Translations under genes and position numbers: made by a program
Source: JALXCG01 sp026991065 [NCBI: Gemmatimonadota bacterium]
Lineage (GTDB): Bacteria > GCA-2686955
Direction: 5' to 3'
NCBI GenBank assembly: GCA_026991065.1
Contig: JALXCG010000685.1
Span: forward strand, 1 to 12,921
DNA length: 12,921 bases
Shown: piece by piece, positions 1 to 6,237 of the stretch
Layout: each line of letters opens with the position of its first letter
Numbering within the stretch: position 1 is the stretch's first letter
Notes under the pieces: model-generated
The model's database searches: none
What the model saw: only the letters and a program-made list of their open reading frames with translations
Told to the model about the DNA's origin: nothing

Positions 1-2
1 CG

Positions 3-323
3 CCCGGTGTCCGGGTTTGGTCCGCCGGCTCACAGCCGACACAGGTGCGGCCGGAGGCGATCGCGGTTCTGGCGGAACTCGGCATCGACATCTCCGGCCA
101 CCGCTCCAAGGCGGTCGCCGAAATCCCCGCCGCTGCCGTGGACACGGTGATCACGCTGTGCGGCGAGGAGGAGTGCCCACTCTTTCTCGGCCGGGCCACG
201 CGGATTCACTGGGGGCTGCCCGACCCCGCGGCAGTGACCGGCGGCAGCGATGCCCGCCTCGCTGCGTTTCGGCGCACGCGGGATGAGTTGCGGCGGCGGC
301 TGGCAGTGGTTTTTGCTGGGTAA
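3..323 (+). CDS. arsC: Arsenate reductase, thioredoxin-coupled LMW-phosphatase type (5' truncated)
   Basis: This is the C-terminal 106 residues of an ArsC of the low-molecular-weight protein tyrosine phosphatase fold, which reduces arsenate to arsenite in the cytoplasm using a nucleophilic Cys and a Cys relay recycled by thioredoxin. The frame is open from the left edge and stops at TAA 321-323. Visible family motifs are WSAGSQPT, then GIDISGHRSK, then VITLCGEEECP, then IHWGLPDPA. The two Cys in LCGEEECP match the relay Cys pair of the family. The HWGLPDP stretch corresponds to the loop with the conserved Asp. The N-terminal P-loop with the nucleophilic Cys lies outside the window, so activity cannot be judged. 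A GTG at 45 is in frame but lies inside the conserved domain and is not the real start. Other ars genes are not visible downstream. The family call is firm. Arsenate rather than phosphotyrosine specificity rests on the Cys pair and HWGLPDP motif. Confidence 0.9.
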   Translation, partial: PGVRVWSAGSQPTQVRPEAIAVLAELGIDISGHRSKAVAEIPAAAVDTVITLCGEEECPLFLGRATRIHWGLPDPAAVTGGSDARLAAFRRTRDELRRRLAVVFAG

Positions 324-559
324 TGCCCGTTCCCCGCGGGTGAGAATCCGGGACCGGCGCGGAATTCCGCCATTTCCCGCGCTGCGATGCGGTTGCTTGC
401 GCGCACCAACCAGGAGCCTGTCGCGCAACAAAAACAACACTCCGCTTCGATCGGGAGCGAGAATTTGAGGGTTTTTGTGTTGCATCCCCCTCCCGAGCAC
501 GAATTGAGCGCGGCGGAGAAATAGGCGGAATATCACCGAAGTGCCGGAGATTGCTTTCG
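324..559. other. Intergenic stretch with no gene seen
   Basis: I see no credible coding frame here: the short open frames lack family-like sequence and overlap one another. Two small structures are present. A perfect 12-base palindrome, GCGGAATTCCGC, lies at 359-370. An overlapping imperfect hairpin pairs GCGCGGAA (357-364) with TTCCCGCGC (374-382), with one bulged C. The hairpin could end the arsC transcript, but no T-tract follows it, so I do not call it a terminator. Confidence 0.4.
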
Positions 560-588
560 TTGACAGGGGCCAATACTGAACTTATGGT
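560..588 (+). promoter_or_regulatory. Sigma70-like promoter for the secreted repeat protein
   Basis: A perfect -35 hexamer TTGACA at 560-565 is followed after exactly 17 bases by TATGGT at 583-588, a 4/6 match to the -10 consensus that keeps the first T, A, T and last T. Transcription would start near 595, giving a leader of about 80 bases before the ATG at 678. An imperfect dyad at 604-622 (TGTTTCGGG/CCCGAACA) lies just downstream and could be an operator or leader structure. The call is based on consensus match only. Confidence 0.5.
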
Positions 589-677
589 TGGACATATGAT
601 TCCTGTTTCGGGGGCCCGAACACTTGGCATCGTCTTGTTCTGGGGGCATCCGCATACACCACCAAAGAGAGAAGAAC

Positions 678-2384
678 ATGCGAAATAGCACGGGGCACTG
701 GCTCGCAAGCGCGAGCGCGTTGGCATTTCTCACTTGGGTCGGGGTCGCGCCGACTCGGGGGAGTGAGGTTTTCGCCGACTACCAGGACGATATTCATCTG
801 ATCGCGCCGGGGGCTGAATATCATTACAATCCGGAAGCATATTATGTAGATGGCGATGGAATGCTCATCGTCACCCGCACCGGCGACCCAAGTCCGATCA
901 ATCTGGTCACCGGGCCGGGTTCCGAATTCGGTGGGGAGTTTGTTGCCGCCGAGGATCCCTACTGGATGAATCTGGGCTGGTGGATCTATCCACGCAACCT
1001 CTCCGATACGCTGTGGGTGCTCTCTCCCCATTTCCCGCGTGAAACCGCGGTGGTGGGCTTTACGATCTTCGAAGATCCGGGCGAAGCCACGGTGACCGGC
1101 ACGGTAAACGGCGCTCGCTTCGAAATCGGTCCGGGCGACTGGGACACCCAGGCGCTGGAGCCGGAGCCCTGGGAGTTGGAGGGCGCGCGCACCTTCTTCG
1201 TCGAGGGCGGACCGCTGCCGCGCAACGAGAAGATTCCAGTCGTATTGCTCTCCGGCGGCCAGGTACCGCTGCGGGTTTGGACCTTCGCGGATGGCAACGG
1301 AGACCTCATCTGGACCGAGGGCGAACCTTATGGCAACGCCCACGAGACGGTTTGCGCCCTGCCGGAGCCATGGCCGGCCCCCGCTTCCATCGGTGATCGG
1401 GTGTGGTTTGATCTGGATTGGAATGGTCAACAGGATCGCGGCGAGAATGGTGTCGGTGAAGTGGTCGTCAGGCTCTTCGACGGAGAAGACAATCTGCTCG
1501 CGACCACGGTAACCGCCGACGATGGTTCCTACCTCTTCTCGAATCTGCTACCGGGTGAGTACCATGTCGGTTTCGATCTTCCGCCGGGGCTGAACTTCAC
1601 CGACGCCGATCGCGGCGACGATGACGCGCTCGACAGTGACGCCGACCCGGTAACCGGGCTCACCATCAACACCACGCTGGAGCGCGGCGAGGCGGACTTG
1701 AGTTGGGACGCCGGCGTGGTCGGCGATTGCGGTGAGTGCGAAGGCAAAGTGACCACACTCACGCTGCGCTACGACGGTGAGATCGCCGATGCCCACATTG
1801 TGGTGGAGCAGAAAAAGGTCCACGACCCGGTTTTCGACGGCATTGTCCAGCCGGGTGAGAGCTTCAGCTTTGTCGGCGCGGACAAGAACGGCACCCTCGG
1901 AACCGAGATCTCCATCTACGTTGATGACGTGCTCGATACCAAGATCCACACCAGTTGCTCCAAGCCGATCGGCCCGGGCCTGGTGGCCGGGAGCTTTTAT
2001 GTCGTGACCGGCGCCAGCCGCAAAGGCGGTGAACTCTGCCCGATCACCGGCGGCGGTGATTGCGGTGAGTGCGAAGGCAAAGTGACCAGTCTTACCCTGC
2101 GCTACGACGGTGAGGTCGCCGATGCCCACATTGTGGTGGAGCAGAAAAAGGTCCATGACCCGGTCTTCGACGGCATTGTCCAGCCGGGCGAGAGCTTCAG
2201 CTTTGTCGGCAGCGACAAGAACGGCACCTTGGGGACCGAGATCTCCATCTACGTTGATGACGTGCTCGACACCAAGATCCACACCAGTTGCTCCAAGCCG
2301 ATCGGCCCGGGCCTGGTGGCCGGGAGCTTCTATGTCGTGACCGGCACGAGCCTCAACGGCGGGGAGCTTTGCCCTCTGGAATAG
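678..2384 (+). CDS. Secreted protein with SdrD-like B domain and two DUF7467-like Cys repeats
   Basis: The product has 568 residues and an unknown function. Residues 1-28 form a Sec-type signal peptide: basic start, hydrophobic core, then small residues. Residues about 30-230 are an acidic, aromatic-rich segment I do not recognise. Residues about 236-348 resemble the SdrD-type B domain (Cna-B-like fold): IGDRVWFDLDWNGQQD at the start, DDGSYLFSNLLPGEY in the middle and a Ca-binding-like Asp-rich stretch (DRGDDDALDSDADP). Residues 350-460 and 461-568 are two near-identical copies of a domain with CEGKVT, LTLRYDG, GTLG, HTSCSKPIGPG and ELCP, which I associate with DUF7467. Each copy has four Cys, probably disulfide-bonded outside the cytoplasm. 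The start is ATG 678, preceded by a GAGAGAAG ribosome site; the open frame extends up to a TTG at 624, but that would bury the signal peptide. No sorting signal or membrane anchor is visible at the C-terminus. A surface or matrix structural role is inferred only. Confidence 0.85.
   Translation: MRNSTGHWLASASALAFLTWVGVAPTRGSEVFADYQDDIHLIAPGAEYHYNPEAYYVDGDGMLIVTRTGDPSPINLVTGPGSEFGGEFVAAEDPYWMNLGWWIYPRNLSDTLWVLSPHFPRETAVVGFTIFEDPGEATVTGTVNGARFEIGPGDWDTQALEPEPWELEGARTFFVEGGPLPRNEKIPVVLLSGGQVPLRVWTFADGNGDLIWTEGEPYGNAHETVCALPEPWPAPASIGDRVWFDLDWNGQQDRGENGVGEVVVRLFDGEDNLLATTVTADDGSYLFSNLLPGEYHVGFDLPPGLNFTDADRGDDDALDSDADPVTGLTINTTLERGEADLSWDAGVVGDCGECEGKVTTLTLRYDGEIADAHIVVEQKKVHDPVFDGIVQPGESFSFVGADKNGTLGTEISIYVDDVLDTKIHTSCSKPIGPGLVAGSFYVVTGASRKGGELCPITGGGDCGECEGKVTSLTLRYDGEVADAHIVVEQKKVHDPVFDGIVQPGESFSFVGSDKNGTLGTEISIYVDDVLDTKIHTSCSKPIGPGLVAGSFYVVTGTSLNGGELCPLE
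1725..2384 (+). repeat. Tandem 333-bp coding repeat (two DUF7467-like units)
   Basis: Unit 1 spans 1725-2057 and unit 2 starts at 2058, offset by exactly 333 bases (111 codons) and in frame. By hand I count about 24 differences over the first 321 aligned bases, roughly 92-93% identity. Most are synonymous; about six change the residue (for example T/S, I/V, A/S, R/L, K/N). This points to a recent internal duplication, or continuing gene conversion, under selection for the protein sequence. Both units keep the DCGEC, TSCSKP and ELCP cysteines. Unit 2 ends at the stop codon, so the last few residues of the unit are lost. Confidence 0.95.
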
Positions 2385-2409
2385 TTCAGCTCGGAACATA
2401 CCGATAGAG

Positions 2410-2443
2410 AGCCCCCGTTTCCGGCTGGTGACGGGGGCTTTTT
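2410..2443 (+). terminator. Rho-independent terminator after the secreted repeat protein
   Basis: A perfect 9-bp stem pairs AGCCCCCGT (2410-2418) with ACGGGGGCT (2431-2439), with a 12-base loop and a run of five T at 2439-2443. It lies 26 bases after the stop at 2384. It should insulate the transporter gene downstream from this transcript. Confidence 0.9.
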
Positions 2444-2530
2444 CGCTGGACCAGGAAGAAAAGAGAGGTGAAGCGGGAAGAGCGCGACTACCGTATGACT
2501 TTCTCCTCGCTCACCTCTCGGGTTCACTCC

Positions 2531-3469
2531 ATGCAGCACCTTCCCTATCTGGGAGAGATTTGCGCCCTGTTGGCGCCGGCGGCCTGGTCACTGGCAGTGA
2601 TTCTCTTCCGTCAGGCCGGTTTCACCGTTCCCCCCACCACGCTCAACGTGTTCAAGAACACCTTGGGCTTGACGCTCTATTGGGCGACGATATTGGCGCT
2701 GGGGATAGAGGCACCGGCCCTTGCTGGAGGACCGGAGTATGGAATACTGCTGGCCAGCGGGGTGATCGGCATGGCGCTATCCGACACGCTCTTCTTCATG
2801 TCGCTCAACCGACTCGGCGCCGGCCTGCAAGCGATTGTCACCACAACCTACGCACCAACGATCATTTTCCTGAGCATCATCTTTCTGGATGAACGGTTGG
2901 GACCCTGGCAATGGCTGGGCGTGGCGCTGATCGTAGCGGCAGTGCTGGTTGTGGCGTGGGTGAAACCGGAGGCAAAAGCGCGAACACGGCGGGTGCTGTG
3001 GGCCGGGATCGGGCTGGGGCTGGGAGCAATTCTGCTGCAGGCGGTATCGGTGATCGTGGTCAAGCCCTTGCTCAACGCGCTGACCGCGAGCACCGCGGGA
3101 GACGCCAGAGTGGCGCTCGAAGCTCTGGTATGGGCCACCTGCTGGCGACTCCTGGGAGGCACAGTGGTAAGTTGGCTGCAGTGCGCCTGGAGCCCGCGGG
3201 CGCGGCAAGCCTTGCGCGCGCTGGGACGGCGCCGCGCCTGGCCGACAATGGTCGGAGGCTCGCTGATCGGCACCTATTTTTCATTGCTGCTGTGGATGGG
3301 CGGATTCATGTGGGCCGAGGCATCGGTCGCTTCGGCCCTGAACCAGACCGTAACCCTCTTCACCTTTGTGCTGGCTGCGCTGATTCTGCATGAGCCCGTG
3401 ACCCGCCGGCGGCTGGCGGGTCTGGGGCTGGGCCTCGCCGGTGTCGGGCTGGTGACGCTGGCGGGGTAG
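2531..3469 (+). CDS. EamA-family (DMT superfamily) membrane transporter
   Basis: This is a multi-pass inner-membrane protein of the drug/metabolite transporter superfamily, with about ten hydrophobic helices arranged as two EamA repeats. Repeat 1 covers residues about 8-145 and contains the family stretch QAIVTTTYAPTIIFLSIIFLDE, with an acidic residue at the helix end. Repeat 2 covers about 155-305 and contains SVASALNQTVTLFTFVLAALILHE followed by a GLGLAGVGLV helix. The substrate cannot be read from sequence; the family exports metabolites, amino acids or drugs, or moves nucleotide sugars. The start is uncertain: ATG 2531 places PYLGEICALLAPAAWS at the N-terminus as in relatives but lacks a good ribosome site. 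ATG 2495 and GTG 2468 are in frame, with weak purine-rich upstream sequence and a hydrophilic extension of 12 or 21 residues. From 2531 the product has 312 residues. It follows a terminator, so it needs its own promoter in 2444-2530, which I could not identify. The stop lies 20 bases from the convergent sppA stop. Confidence 0.85.
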   Translation: MQHLPYLGEICALLAPAAWSLAVILFRQAGFTVPPTTLNVFKNTLGLTLYWATILALGIEAPALAGGPEYGILLASGVIGMALSDTLFFMSLNRLGAGLQAIVTTTYAPTIIFLSIIFLDERLGPWQWLGVALIVAAVLVVAWVKPEAKARTRRVLWAGIGLGLGAILLQAVSVIVVKPLLNALTASTAGDARVALEALVWATCWRLLGGTVVSWLQCAWSPRARQALRALGRRRAWPTMVGGSLIGTYFSLLLWMGGFMWAEASVASALNQTVTLFTFVLAALILHEPVTRRRLAGLGLGLAGVGLVTLAG

Positions 3470-3489
3470 CGGGGCAGCGGTCCGGCACG

Positions 3490-5967
3490 TCAGTATTGCA
3501 GGCCACCGTCGCTGATGCGAAAAGGAGGCATCATTACGAGCGGCGCGCTGTTGCCTGCCTGCAACAGTTCCAAAAAGCCCTGCTCGCGGGGAGAGAAATA
3601 CGCGCGCCAGGCCTCGGCCGCAGTGGTGACAGCGGCGCTGTCCAGACCGATCAAACGCGGAGTCAAGGCATCCAGGTTGATGCCCCCGAGAGCCGGGCCT
3701 TCGGTGATGACGACAGGATCGTCGGCAGCGATTCCAGCCGCACGCTTGGCGGCCTCCAGCGCCACCCAGAGCCCGCCGAGTTGGTCCACCAGGCCGATAT
3801 CCTTGCCGTCGATGCCACTCCAGATCCTGCCCTGGGCGATCTCGCGGACCTCGGCGTCGGTCAGGTGGCGACCGAGTGCGACCTGATGCACAAAATCGGC
3901 ATAAAGGTCTTTGATCACCGCCTCGGTGCGAGCCAATTCGGCATCATTGTAGGGACGATAGGGCAGCGTGCCGAGCAGGGGCAGGGCGATACCGCTGTTG
4001 AGGTCGGCGTGTTCGCCCACGGCAATTCCCTGGTAATTGATGCCCAGCTTGTCGGTAGCGCCGCGATCATAAAGGTGACCGCCGATCACCCCGATGGAGC
4101 CGGTGATGGTGAGCGGGGTGGCGACAATTTCGTTGCTGTGCATGGAGATCCAGTAGCCACCGGAACCGGCGACAAAGCCCTGGGAAACGATCACCGGCTT
4201 GGTCTCCATGGTCTGCCGCAACTCGCGGGCGACGAGATCACTGGGCAACGGATCTCCGCCGGGGGAGTCCGCGCGCAGAACAACCGCCTTGACCCGGGAA
4301 TCCTCGCGGGCTTCACGGATCTTGCGGGAGAGCTGGCGCCCCTTGATGCCGCTGTCCATGGCGCAGGGGCCTTCGGCGTAGAGCAGCGCGATCTTCGGCA
4401 ATTCGCCCCAGATTTCGTCGCGCCAGCGGGGGTCACCCGCAACCAGGGTAACCGGCGCGGCACTCAGATCAGGGGTAGAGCGACGCGGAGCGGAGGAGGC
4501 GGCCTCTTTCATCTCGTTCCAGTCGCCCAGCTTGTCGGCCAATCCCAGCTCCAGGGCCTCCGCCGGGAGGAGAAAGGCGTACTCGTCCACCGTTCGATCC
4601 CAGGTTGTCCGGTCAATCCCCCGCGCGCTGGTAACATATTCCGCCACAGTGTCATACCAGTCATCCAGAAGGGCGCCCACCTGCTCCCGCTGCCCTTCCG
4701 ACATGGTGGATCTCGATAGAACCTCCACCGCGGACTTGAACTTGAAATAGCGGAACTCCTGGAATCCAAGCCCGAGCTTGTCCAGGGTTCCAGCCATATA
4801 GCCGGTGCCCCAAGCGATGCCATGCACATCGATGCTGCCTTGAGGATCGAGCCAGAGTTCATCGGCGACCGAGGCGAGCATGTAGCCGAACAGGTTCAGG
4901 CGATCGGCATAGATCAGCACTTGCTTGCCGTGCGCACGAAGGCCGGCGAGCTGATCGCGCAGCTCAAGAAGACGAGCGGGATCGGTGGAAAAACCGGAGA
5001 GATTGAGCAGCACCGCTTCGGTGTGGGGATCGGCCGCGTAGTCGTCGATCTCTTCCAGCAATCCGGTGAACGTTCGACCGCGATCAAACCAGGCATAGCG
5101 GCGATAGGGCAGATCCCCATTCAGCTCGATCTCCGGGTGTTTGCCGTGGCGGGGGAGAAAGGGCAGAAGGGAGTGCCGGGGACCGGTCTCGCTGATGTAG
5201 GTGGTACCGCCGTGGCCGTAGTCGCCACCGGCATCCTCATCCCAGTGCGCGGTAACCGACGACCGGGTGGTGCCGGAGAAACTGTAGCTCAAGCCGAGAG
5301 TCACACGCCCTTCACTGGCGTAGCGACCGGCCAGGCTGAGCCCGGGCATGAGAAAGACCTCGGCGCCGAGGTCAAAGTTCCAGTCGTCGCTGCCGGCGGG
5401 GGCATCGGCGGTGTAACGCGTGGCGCCGAACAGGGTCCACCGGGGGCCGAGAGGCCGCAGACCGACATCTGCACGATAGTGGGCATCGCCGAAATCACGG
5501 TCGCTGTCGGCGGTGAGCCCGAGCGACCAGGCGCGCCGGCGCTGGATCACACCCGCGCTCCAGCGGTCGGCTTCCCCGGGACGGCCGTTCCAGGCGTAAG
5601 AGAAGCCGACCGTGCCGTTGCGGTCGCCGCCGCCGAGACCGAGAGTCCAGTTGGAGTAGCGATCTTCGGTGCCGAGACCATGGTAGCTTTCATAGGCGAG
5701 GGCGAGGTTTCGCGCCGATCCGATCACGCTCCAATCGAAGTTGCCGATTCGATTGACGCCGGCGTCCTGATTCATGGCCAGCAGCAAACCACCGCTGCCT
5801 TGAATGGCCCAGGCGGCGGGATTGGAAAGACCGGCCGCCAACGAAGTGGAAGCGCTGGGGGTCTCGACAAAGAGATCACCGGCAGAGGCAACGGGGCTCG
5901 CCGCGAGCGCGCAAAGCCCGACAAGGAAAAGGGAAGATGCGCCTGGCGCGGGATTCACAAGGGCCAT
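3490..5967 (-). CDS. sppA: SppA signal peptide peptidase (S49) with N-terminal beta-barrel-like domain
   Basis: The 825-residue product is a protease of family S49, 67K type, which degrades cleaved signal peptides and other membrane-associated peptides with a Ser/Lys dyad. Residues 1-29 are a signal peptide ending ASPVASA. Residues about 35-240 form alternating, aromatic-rich strands resembling a PorV/FadL-like outer-membrane barrel, including the NPAAWA motif typical near the start of such proteins. The first S49 repeat (about 290-460) carries the general-base Lys, K411 in FKFKSAVE. The second repeat (about 525-745) carries the nucleophile S602 in GSGGYW, plus ADSPGGDPL and GRIWSGIDGKDIGLVD. 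Both catalytic residues are therefore kept. Escherichia coli SppA has 618 residues, so the N-terminal part is extra. ATG 5967 has a GGAG site five bases upstream; a GTG six bases earlier would overlap that site. The gene diverges from the subtilase over 270 bases. The peptidase call is secure; the barrel and an outer-membrane location are inference from strand pattern. Confidence 0.9.
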   Translation of the reverse strand: MALVNPAPGASSLFLVGLCALAASPVASAGDLFVETPSASTSLAAGLSNPAAWAIQGSGGLLLAMNQDAGVNRIGNFDWSVIGSARNLALAYESYHGLGTEDRYSNWTLGLGGGDRNGTVGFSYAWNGRPGEADRWSAGVIQRRRAWSLGLTADSDRDFGDAHYRADVGLRPLGPRWTLFGATRYTADAPAGSDDWNFDLGAEVFLMPGLSLAGRYASEGRVTLGLSYSFSGTTRSSVTAHWDEDAGGDYGHGGTTYISETGPRHSLLPFLPRHGKHPEIELNGDLPYRRYAWFDRGRTFTGLLEEIDDYAADPHTEAVLLNLSGFSTDPARLLELRDQLAGLRAHGKQVLIYADRLNLFGYMLASVADELWLDPQGSIDVHGIAWGTGYMAGTLDKLGLGFQEFRYFKFKSAVEVLSRSTMSEGQREQVGALLDDWYDTVAEYVTSARGIDRTTWDRTVDEYAFLLPAEALELGLADKLGDWNEMKEAASSAPRRSTPDLSAAPVTLVAGDPRWRDEIWGELPKIALLYAEGPCAMDSGIKGRQLSRKIREAREDSRVKAVVLRADSPGGDPLPSDLVARELRQTMETKPVIVSQGFVAGSGGYWISMHSNEIVATPLTITGSIGVIGGHLYDRGATDKLGINYQGIAVGEHADLNSGIALPLLGTLPYRPYNDAELARTEAVIKDLYADFVHQVALGRHLTDAEVREIAQGRIWSGIDGKDIGLVDQLGGLWVALEAAKRAAGIAADDPVVITEGPALGGINLDALTPRLIGLDSAAVTTAAEAWRAYFSPREQGFLELLQAGNSAPLVMMPPFRISDGGLQY

Positions 5968-6237
5968 GGTCACTCCGAGATGCTGGGGAATCTGGAAAAG
6001 GACAAGAGCGCGGCGGGCAATGATGACGAATGATCCGTGCTCTGTCCATTAGACGGCGGTGGTTGGGGCTGAGTTTCGCGTTTTCGGCGCGACGGATTGG
6101 TGCGAGCCGCGGGGCGAAGGGTTATGCTTGAGTGGCGGCTGAGAGAAGTTCACCTCCCGCCGACTCTGATTATTGCAGGTATTTCGCCGCGGGCGGGACG
6201 CCAACCCCTTCCGCGCACCACCCTGGAGTCCTATTCA
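5968..6237. other. Divergent intergenic region between sppA and the subtilase gene
   Basis: This 270-base gap must contain promoters for both divergently transcribed protease genes. The subtilase frame stays open back to a TTG at 6097, but nothing in that extension looks like a signal peptide or known domain. I found no convincing -35/-10 pair: the best candidate, TTGGTG (6097) with TATGCT (6123), has a 20-base spacing. The ribosome sites at each edge (GGAG near 5973 on the minus strand, GGAG at 6225-6228 on the plus strand) are clear. Confidence 0.5.

Noticed and set aside
357-382. Hairpin and GCGGAATTCCGC palindrome downstream of arsC as a terminator
   Set aside because: The stem is short and bulged and no T-tract follows, so it is described only as part of the intergenic stretch.
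624-677. TTG at 624 as start of the secreted repeat protein
   Set aside because: It would add 18 residues before the signal peptide and has no ribosome site; ATG 678 has a good purine-rich site and begins the signal peptide.
1725-2384. Direct repeat considered as a mobile or CRISPR-type repeat
   Set aside because: There are two coding copies of 333 bases, in frame and abutting, with no spacers, inverted ends or transposase; this is a protein domain duplication.
1548-2399. 283-codon minus-strand open frame with internal repeats
   Set aside because: Its repeats simply reflect the 333-bp duplication on the coding strand; the plus-strand gene has a signal peptide and domain motifs.
3496-6033. 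Two long plus-strand open frames opposite sppA (about 400 codons each)
   Set aside because: They mirror the SppA reading frame, have no recognisable domain and lack ribosome sites; the minus-strand product has clear S49 motifs.
6097-6128. TTGGTG/TATGCT promoter candidate for the subtilase
   Set aside because: The spacing is 20 bases and both hexamers match poorly.
6097-6237. N-terminal extension of the subtilase to 6097
   Set aside because: The extension is Arg/Pro-rich with no domain; ATG 6238 has GGAG upstream and starts directly at a signal peptide.
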